Of a stretch of DNA of 64,000 nucleotides, positions 58,458-64,000 are shown piece after piece. Below the pieces are notes generated by a model. The model had not been told where the DNA came from and ran no database searches. It saw only the letters and a list, made by a program, of their open reading frames with translations. Every line of letters starts with the position of its first letter. Positions within the stretch are counted from its first letter, which is position 1. The translations under genes were made by a program, and so were the position numbers. Origin of the DNA: CAZCFB01 sp964511535 (lineage in GTDB: Bacteria > Myxococcota_A > Polyangia > GCA-2747355 > CAZCFB01); the NCBI GenBank assembly GCA_964511535.1, contig CAZEFW010000001.1, positions 62,001 to 126,000 of the forward strand, given 5' to 3'.

Positions 58458-59801
58458 ATGGCGACAGAGAACCCTTCCTCCCACAGAAATATCTCTGAAC
58501 TCAGGCCTCCTTTGACGGACCATGAGGCGATGGTGGAGGCCACGCGGTGCCTCTACTGTTTCGACGCACCGTGCACCAGAGCCTGTCCCACGGGCATCGA
58601 CGTGGCGGGCTTCGTCCAGAAGATCACCACCGGAAATCTGCGCGGGTCCTTCGCCACGCTGATCCAGGCGAACCCGCTGGCGGCGACCTGCGCCCGGGCC
58701 TGCCCCGTGGAGGAGCTGTGCGAGGGGCGCTGCGTGCTGACGGCGCAGGGCACCCGGCCCATCTCCATCGGGCGGCTGCAGCGCTACGTCACGGACTGGG
58801 GCCAGGGCAGGGGGCTGCCGCCGCCCGAGGTCGCCGAAGGAGCGTCGGCCGATCCGGTGGCCATCGTGGGCGCCGGCCCCTCCGGGCTTGCCTGCGCTCA
58901 CGAGCTGCGGCGGCTGGGTCACGCGGTGGAGATCTTCGACGACCGGATCCTGCCCGGCGGCCTGGGCACCTACGCCATCGCCCACTACAAGCTCACCCCC
59001 GAGGCCGCGGTCGAGGACGCGCGCTGGCTGCTGGACGGCAGCGGCGTCACGCTGCACAGCGGGGTATGCGCGGGGACCGAGGCGCTGCCCTGGGCGGAGC
59101 TGGAGCAGCGCTTCCAGGCCATCTTCCTCGGCGTGGGCCTCGGCGCCAGCATGGATCTGGCCATCTCCGGCGAGGACCTGCCGGGCGTGGTGGACGCGCT
59201 TGATCTCATCCGGGCCAGCCGCGCCGGCGACCCGCTCCCCGCCGAGGTGGCGGACCGGGACGTGGTGGTCATCGGCGGCGGCAACACCGCGGTGGACGCC
59301 GCCCTGCTGGCCCAGGAGCTGGGCGCGGCGAGCTCCACCATCATCTATCGCCGCACCGCGGCCGAGATGCCGGCCTACAGCGCCGAGCTGGAGCTGCTGC
59401 GCAAGCGCGACATCGGGCTCACCATGCTCTATTCGCCAGTGAGCATCGAGGGCGACGCCGCGGTGGAGGCCATCACCGTCGAGCCCATGGCGCTGGGCGA
59501 GCCCGACAGCTCGGGCCGCCGCCGCCCGGAGCCCACCGGCGGCGAGCGCCTGGTGGTGCCGTGCCACGTGGTGGTGCGCGCCCTGGGCCAGCGCGTCTCG
59601 GAGGAGGCGGTGGGCCCCATAGAGGACGTCAAGGTCCGCTGGGGCAAGATCAAGGTGGACCCGCAGACCGGCCAGACAGGCAACCCGCGCTACTTCGCGG
59701 GGGGCGACTGCGTCAACGGCGGCAGGGAGGTGGTGCACGCCGTGGCCGAGGGCAAGCGCGCAGCGCGGGGCATTCACGCCCGCCTGACCGCGTCCGAGTA
59801 A
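58458..59801 (+). CDS. preT: NAD-dependent dihydropyrimidine dehydrogenase, PreT subunit
   Basis: A 447-residue FAD and iron-sulfur protein related to the small glutamate synthase subunit. N-terminal cysteine motifs are CLYCFDAPCTRACP and CARACPVEELCEGRC. The FAD site is VAIVGAGPSGLACAHELRRLG, the NAD(P) site VVVIGGGNTAVDAAL, and the end motif GGDCVNGGREVVHAVAEGKRAA. With PreA it forms the dehydrogenase that reduces uracil and thymine to the dihydro forms. ATG 58458 follows GAGGTGGAG. PreA follows after 33 bases. Confidence 0.95.
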   Translation: MATENPSSHRNISELRPPLTDHEAMVEATRCLYCFDAPCTRACPTGIDVAGFVQKITTGNLRGSFATLIQANPLAATCARACPVEELCEGRCVLTAQGTRPISIGRLQRYVTDWGQGRGLPPPEVAEGASADPVAIVGAGPSGLACAHELRRLGHAVEIFDDRILPGGLGTYAIAHYKLTPEAAVEDARWLLDGSGVTLHSGVCAGTEALPWAELEQRFQAIFLGVGLGASMDLAISGEDLPGVVDALDLIRASRAGDPLPAEVADRDVVVIGGGNTAVDAALLAQELGAASSTIIYRRTAAEMPAYSAELELLRKRDIGLTMLYSPVSIEGDAAVEAITVEPMALGEPDSSGRRRPEPTGGERLVVPCHVVVRALGQRVSEEAVGPIEDVKVRWGKIKVDPQTGQTGNPRYFAGGDCVNGGREVVHAVAEGKRAARGIHARLTASE

Positions 59802-59834
59802 CCCTTTCGAGGACCCGCAGCGAGGAGCAACCCA

Positions 59835-61091
59835 GTGGCAGACCTGAAAGTCAACTTCGCGGGCATCGAGTCGCCCAACCCGTTCTGGCTGGCCTCGGCC
59901 CCGCCCACCAACACCGGCGAGCAGATCATGCGCGCCTACGATCAGGGCTGGGGCGGCGCGGTGTGGAAGTCGCTGTCAGAGCCGATCATCAACGTGTCCC
60001 GGCGCCTGGCGGGCTACCCGTACGGCAACCGGCGCCTGGCCGGCCTGAGCAACATCGAGCTCTCCACCGACCGCTCCCTGGAGGTGAACTTCAAGGAGAT
60101 CGCCGAGGTGATCAAGCGCTACCCGGATCACGTGACCGTGCCGTCGCTGATGGCCGGCGCGCGCACCGAGGAGGACCGGATAGCTTGGGTCGACCTGGTG
60201 CGCCGCTCCGAGGACACGGGCGCCACGGTGATCGAGCTCAACTTCGGCTGCCCCCACGGCATGCCCGAACGGGGCATGGGCGCGGCCATCGGCCAGCACC
60301 GGGAGTACGCGGTGCGCTGCACCGAGTGGGTGCGCGATGCCACCAAGATGGTGGTCCTGGTGAAGCTGACCCCCAACGTGGCCGACGTGGGCTGGGTGGC
60401 CGAGGGGGTGCAGGAGGCCGGCGCCGACGGCGTGACGCTGATCAACACGGTGGCCTCAATCATGGGGGTCGACCTGGACAGCTTCGCCCCGGTGCCCACC
60501 GTGGCCGGCCGCTCGTCCCACTCCGGCTACTGCGGCCCGTCGGTCAAGCCCATCGCCCTGTACAAGGTGTCCGAGGTGGCCCGCGCCTGCCCCGACCTGC
60601 CCATCGGCGGCATCGGCGGCATCGAGACCTGGCGCGACGCCGCAGAGTTCATCCTGCTCGGCTCCACAACCTGCCAGGTGTGCACCTCCGTGATGCACCA
60701 CGGCTACCGGGTCATCGAGGACCTGTGCGACGGGCTGAGCAACTACCTGGACGAGCACGGCATGGCCGACATCCCGGCCCTGCGCGGCAAGGCCCTGGAG
60801 CGCCTCGGCGCCTGGGAGGACCTGGATCTCACCTGGCAGGTGCGCGCCGAGGTGAACCAGGACACCTGCATCAAGTGCGGCAAGTGCCACGTGGCCTGCC
60901 TCGACGGCGGGCACCAGGCCATCAGCGCCACGCAGGTGCCCGAGGGCACCGAGGTGGAGGTGGACAGCGAGCACTGCGTGGGCTGCGGCCTGTGCAGCCT
61001 CATCTGCCCGGTGCACGAGTGCATCACCATGGTCGAGCAGCCCCGCACCGAGCCGCCCAAGACCTGGAAAGAGATGACCTCCGGCGAGTGA
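59835..61091 (+). CDS. preA: Dihydropyrimidine dehydrogenase, PreA subunit
   Basis: A 418-residue FMN TIM-barrel (dihydroorotate-dehydrogenase-like) with a C-terminal double [4Fe-4S] ferredoxin domain. Barrel motifs are SPNPFWLASAPPTN, ELNFGCPHGMPERGMG, VKLTPNV and GGIGGIETWRDA. The clusters sit in CIKCGKCHVAC and CVGCGLCSLICPVHEC. It performs reduction of the pyrimidine ring using electrons from PreT. GTG 59835 follows GAGGAGCAA. Hydantoinase follows 43 bases downstream. Confidence 0.96.
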   Translation: MADLKVNFAGIESPNPFWLASAPPTNTGEQIMRAYDQGWGGAVWKSLSEPIINVSRRLAGYPYGNRRLAGLSNIELSTDRSLEVNFKEIAEVIKRYPDHVTVPSLMAGARTEEDRIAWVDLVRRSEDTGATVIELNFGCPHGMPERGMGAAIGQHREYAVRCTEWVRDATKMVVLVKLTPNVADVGWVAEGVQEAGADGVTLINTVASIMGVDLDSFAPVPTVAGRSSHSGYCGPSVKPIALYKVSEVARACPDLPIGGIGGIETWRDAAEFILLGSTTCQVCTSVMHHGYRVIEDLCDGLSNYLDEHGMADIPALRGKALERLGAWEDLDLTWQVRAEVNQDTCIKCGKCHVACLDGGHQAISATQVPEGTEVEVDSEHCVGCGLCSLICPVHECITMVEQPRTEPPKTWKEMTSGE

Positions 61092-61133
61092 GCCGGGCGG
61101 TCCAACCATACCGAACACACAGGAGGCGACAAC

Positions 61134-62510
61134 GTGGCCACGTTGATCAAGAACGGCACCATCGTCACCGGCACTGACATGTACGCGGCAGACCTGCTCG
61201 TGGAAGACGAGCTCATCGCCTGCATCGCCGGCGGGCTGGATGTGGACGACGTCGAGGTGGTGGACGCCACCGGGCAGTACGTCATGCCTGGCGGCGTGGA
61301 GGTCCACACCCACCTGGACATGCCCTTCATGGGCACCTGCTCCAGCGATGACTTCGAGACCGGGACCATCGCCGCCGCCATGGGCGGCACCACCACCCTG
61401 GTGGACTTCATCGTCCCGGAGAAGGGCAAGCCGCTGTCCGCTGGTCTCGCCACCTGGCGCGGCAAGTCCGAGGGCAAGGCGGTCATCGACTACGGCTTCC
61501 ACTGCTGCATCGTGGAGATGACCGACAACACCCTGGACGAGATGGCCGAGATGGTGGCCGAGGGGATCACCTCGTTCAAGATGTTCACCGCCTACCCGGG
61601 CGTGCTCATGGCCGACGACGGCGCCATCTTCCGCGCCCTGCGCTGGGCCGCCAAGGAGGGCGCGCTGCTGCAGTTCCACTGCGAGAACGGCCCGGCCATC
61701 GCCGAGCTCGTGGACGAGATCGCCGGGCGCGGCGACCTGGCGCCGAAGTTCCACGGCCAGAGCCGCCCCTCGCGCCTGGAGGGGGAGGCCACCGCCCGGG
61801 TGCTGGCCCTGGCCGAGGTGGCAGGCGCCGCGGCCTACATCGTGCACCTGACCTGCAACGAGGCCCTCGAGGCGGTGCGCGATGCCCGCCGGCGCGGGGT
61901 GCGCGCCTTCGCCGAGACCTGCCCCCAGTACCTGTACCTGAGCAGCGACGATCTGGCGAAGCCCGGCTTCGAGGGGGCCAAGGTGGTGTGCAGCCCGCCG
62001 GTGCGGGACGCCTGGCACCAGGAGCCGCTGTGGCGGGGGCTGGCCACGGGCGACCTGCAGGTGGTGGCCACGGACCACTGCCCGTTCAACTACGTCGGCC
62101 AGAAGGACATGGGCAAGGACGACTTCCGCAAGATCCCCAACGGCATGCCCGCGCTGGAGACCCGCATGCACCTCATTCATGAGGGCGTGAACCAGGGGCG
62201 CCTGTCGCTGACCCGGTTCGTGGACGCCATGTGCACCCAGCCGGCCAAGCTGTTCGGGCTCTACCCGCAGAAGGGCGCGCTGGTGCCCGGCGCCGACGCC
62301 GACATCGTGATCTGGGATCCGAAGCGGGAGGTGGACCTCTCCGCGGCGGCGCTGCACATGCGGGTGGACTACAGCCCGTACGAGGGGAAGAAGGTGATGG
62401 GCGGCCCGACCAAGGTGTACCGGCGCGGGCAGCTCATCGTTGATGGAGATCGCTTCCTGGGCGCGGCCGGGGAGGGCCGCTACCTGAGGCGCCAGAAGTT
62501 CGACCAGTAG
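61134..62510 (+). CDS. hydA: Dihydropyrimidinase / D-hydantoinase
   Basis: A 458-residue amidohydrolase with a di-metal centre. VEVHTHLDMPF gives the two metal histidines, SFKMFTAYPG the carboxylated bridging lysine, and VVATDHCPF the metal aspartate. It opens dihydrouracil or dihydrothymine to the N-carbamoyl-beta-amino acid. It sits between preA and the aminotransferase in one strand. GTG 61134 has AGGAGGCGAC upstream. Confidence 0.95.
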   Translation: MATLIKNGTIVTGTDMYAADLLVEDELIACIAGGLDVDDVEVVDATGQYVMPGGVEVHTHLDMPFMGTCSSDDFETGTIAAAMGGTTTLVDFIVPEKGKPLSAGLATWRGKSEGKAVIDYGFHCCIVEMTDNTLDEMAEMVAEGITSFKMFTAYPGVLMADDGAIFRALRWAAKEGALLQFHCENGPAIAELVDEIAGRGDLAPKFHGQSRPSRLEGEATARVLALAEVAGAAAYIVHLTCNEALEAVRDARRRGVRAFAETCPQYLYLSSDDLAKPGFEGAKVVCSPPVRDAWHQEPLWRGLATGDLQVVATDHCPFNYVGQKDMGKDDFRKIPNGMPALETRMHLIHEGVNQGRLSLTRFVDAMCTQPAKLFGLYPQKGALVPGADADIVIWDPKREVDLSAAALHMRVDYSPYEGKKVMGGPTKVYRRGQLIVDGDRFLGAAGEGRYLRRQKFDQ

Positions 62511-62525
62511 GCCAAAGGTGCACAG

Positions 62526-63809
62526 ATGAACTCAAAGGACATCAGAGACAGACACGCTCAATACCTCTTCCCGGCGGTTGCCAACTTCTACGCCGAGCCG
62601 GTGGTGATCGACAAGGCCAGCGGCTGCACAGTGACCGACGCCGACGGCAAGGAGTACCTCGACTGGTTCGGCGGCATCCTCACGGTGAGCGTCGGGCACT
62701 GCCACCCGGAGATCACCGAGAAGGTGGCGGCCCAGGCCCGCAAGCTGGTGCACACCTCCACCCTGTACCCCACCGGGCCCATGGTGGACCTGGCCGAGCG
62801 CCTGGCCGGCGACACGCCGGGCAAGCTGCAGAAGAGCTTCTTCACAAGCTCCGGCACCGAGGCCGACGAGACCGCCATGATGTTGGCCCGGCTGCACACG
62901 GGCAACAACGACATCATCGCGCTGCGCCACGCCTACGCCGGGCGCTCGCTGCTCAACACCAACATCACCGCCCACGCGCCCTGGCGCCCGCTGCCGAGCC
63001 TGGTGCCCGGTATCAAGCACGCGCACAACGCCTACTGCTACCGCTGCGCCTTCGGGCATACCTACCCGAGCTGCGAAATGCGCTGCGCCACGGACATGAA
63101 GGAGCTGATCCAGACCGAGACCAACGGCCAGGTGGCGTGCCTCATCGCCGAGCCGGTCCAGGGCGTGGGCGGCTTCATCGTCCCGCCGCCCGAGTACTTC
63201 AAGATCGTGGTGGAGATCGTGCGCGAGCATGGCGGGGTCTTCATCTGCGACGAGGTGCAGACCGGCTTCGGCCGCACGGGCGGCAAGATGTGGGGCATCG
63301 AGCACTGGGGTGTCGAGCCGGAGATCATGACCATGGCCAAGGGCGCGGCCAACGGCTACCCGGTGGGGATCACCATCGCGGAGGCGGAGGTGGCCGACAG
63401 CTTCAAGGCCGGCACCATCGCCACCTTCGGCGGCAACCCGGTGAGCGCCACCGCCACCATGGCCACCATGGACGTGATGCGGGACGAGGACATCCCCGGT
63501 CGCGCCGAGCGGCTGGGCAAGCGGCTGCGCGACGGGCTCGATGCCCTCGCAGAGCAGCATGACATCATCGGCGATGTGCGCGGCATGGGCCTGATGCTGG
63601 CCATGGAGCTGGTCAAGGACCGCGGCACCAAGGAACCTGACGCCGAGGGCACGGTGCGCCTGATGGAGGAGACGCGGGAGCGCGGCCTGCTCATCGGCAA
63701 GGGCGGGCTGTACGGCAACATCCTGCGCATCGCCCCGCCCATGCTCATCACCGAGGACGCGGTGGACGAGGGGCTCAAGCAGCTGGGCGCCGCCCTGCAG
63801 GCCCTCTGA
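62526..63809 (+). CDS. Class III aminotransferase, probable beta-alanine / beta-aminoisobutyrate transaminase
   Basis: A 427-residue PLP-dependent aminotransferase with FFTSSGTEADETAMML, VFICDEVQTGFGRTG and the PLP lysine in MTMAKGAANGYPVG. It resembles the AGXT2-type alanine-glyoxylate/aminoisobutyrate branch. Here it should turn beta-alanine or beta-aminoisobutyrate from the preceding enzymes into malonate or methylmalonate semialdehyde for MmsA. It begins 15 bases after hydA, in the same operon. An unusual HAHNAYCYRCAFGHTYPSC segment with cysteines lies near residue 165. Confidence 0.9.
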   Translation: MNSKDIRDRHAQYLFPAVANFYAEPVVIDKASGCTVTDADGKEYLDWFGGILTVSVGHCHPEITEKVAAQARKLVHTSTLYPTGPMVDLAERLAGDTPGKLQKSFFTSSGTEADETAMMLARLHTGNNDIIALRHAYAGRSLLNTNITAHAPWRPLPSLVPGIKHAHNAYCYRCAFGHTYPSCEMRCATDMKELIQTETNGQVACLIAEPVQGVGGFIVPPPEYFKIVVEIVREHGGVFICDEVQTGFGRTGGKMWGIEHWGVEPEIMTMAKGAANGYPVGITIAEAEVADSFKAGTIATFGGNPVSATATMATMDVMRDEDIPGRAERLGKRLRDGLDALAEQHDIIGDVRGMGLMLAMELVKDRGTKEPDAEGTVRLMEETRERGLLIGKGGLYGNILRIAPPMLITEDAVDEGLKQLGAALQAL

Positions 63810-63837
63810 TTTGCCGGCGGACTCGAATCCGGGTCCA

Positions 63838-63865
63838 TTGAATCGCAGCCCGCTCTCTGTATGAT
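63838..63865 (+). promoter_or_regulatory. Candidate sigma-70-like promoter
   Basis: TTGAAT (63838-63843), a 16-base spacer, and TATGAT (63860-63865) give a good match to the vegetative consensus, just before the open frame at the right edge. Predicted transcription would start near 63872. Confidence 0.5.
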
Positions 63866-63889
63866 GAGAGCTTGATTTCGAGGCTGTAT

Positions 63890-64000
63890 TTGCCACGTAA
63901 CAACGACAAGTTGAACGGGAAAGAGTTGGTCCCTGTCAGGCCGGCCGATGAGGCCGGCGAGAAGCGGCCGGCGCGGCGTCGCAAGGACACCGACGAGATG
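63890..64000 (+). CDS. Start of an unknown gene cut by the window edge
   Basis: An open frame from TTG 63890 (GAGG 6 bases upstream) runs to the window end for 37 codons. It is Lys/Arg-rich (EKRPARRRKDTDEM), which could be the N-terminal arm of a DNA-binding regulator, but too little is visible to assign a family. An in-frame TTG at 63872 is an alternative start. The promoter at 63838 supports a gene here. Confidence 0.4.
   Translation, partial: MPRNNDKLNGKELVPVRPADEAGEKRPARRRKDTDEM

Noticed and set aside
63815..63835. tRNA T-arm-like sequence (GGACTCGAATCC)
   Set aside because: The flanking bases cannot form the remaining tRNA arms, and the preceding gene ends only a few bases upstream.

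Overview
The window is GC-rich, densely coding DNA that looks like a chromosome of a Myxococcota (former Deltaproteobacteria) bacterium. The signs are a C-terminal MYXO-CTERM-type sorting tail (gene ending at 10838), a GltJ/AgmX-like zinc-ribbon/GYF/TonB-C protein (47048-49609), three Hanks-type kinase genes in 14 kb, lipoproteins with Asp/Pro-rich linkers, and a propeller-like lipoprotein with WGT-S-D-FAVG repeats. No phage, insertion sequence, CRISPR, rRNA or tRNA gene was recognised. Species-level assignment is not possible from the sequence alone.

Layout. 1-5480 (minus): partial glyA, an Elp3/RaSEA-like radical SAM gene overlapping a carbamoyltransferase, a flavin monooxygenase-like gene and a small zinc-finger protein. 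5580-8761 (minus): two paralogous lipoproteins and a Ycf46-like AAA+ ATPase. 8910-12280: an exported arginine-deiminase-fold protein with a MYXO-CTERM tail, converging on a GT-C-like membrane protein. 12379-16101 (plus): a coupled operon of Ser/Thr kinase with a very acidic tail, a divergent Thg1-like protein and TtcA, converging on a second kinase (16082-17650). 17793-21440: a four-gene MlaE-F-D plus auxiliary-lipoprotein ABC system for lipid transport, each junction overlapping by 4 bases, followed by an APC permease. 23018-26221: a zinc-ribbon/pseudokinase/FGE-sulfatase fusion. 26435-29687: a double-parvulin PPIase, then an operon of phosphoesterase, PhaC-like synthase and a small protein.

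29783-41862 is a surface-polysaccharide region: a nucleotidyltransferase-like/PhnW fusion, a beta-helix lipoprotein, an O-antigen ligase/polymerase, a polysaccharide deacetylase, three GT4 glycosyltransferases, an ATP-grasp enzyme and a dolichol/phytol-kinase-like protein. 41895-46535 is the housekeeping set prfB (with its programmed +1 frameshift), lysS and a LolC/E-like permease. 47048-51812 holds the GltJ-like protein, an unusual 395-bp GC-rich gap, a P-loop protein and xdhC.

51958-63809 ends with two lipoproteins and a complete reductive pyrimidine-degradation set. PreT/PreA reduce uracil or thymine, hydantoinase opens the ring, the M20 ureidopropionase releases the beta-amino acid, a class III aminotransferase makes the semialdehyde, and an MmsA-type dehydrogenase makes acetyl- or propionyl-CoA. 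A lipoprotein gene with helix-hairpin-helix-like repeats sits backwards inside this cluster, and the preT ribosome-binding site can pair with an upstream anti-sequence.

The intergenic spaces carry an unusual collection of short tandem repeats (6-, 7-, 8- and 14-mers), two of which contain the start codon of the following gene, and a near-identical pair of palindromic REP-like elements. The most interesting candidates for new biology are the kinase/Thg1-like/TtcA operon, the pseudokinase-FGE fusion, the degenerate nucleotidyltransferase/PhnW fusion and the radical SAM/carbamoyltransferase pair.
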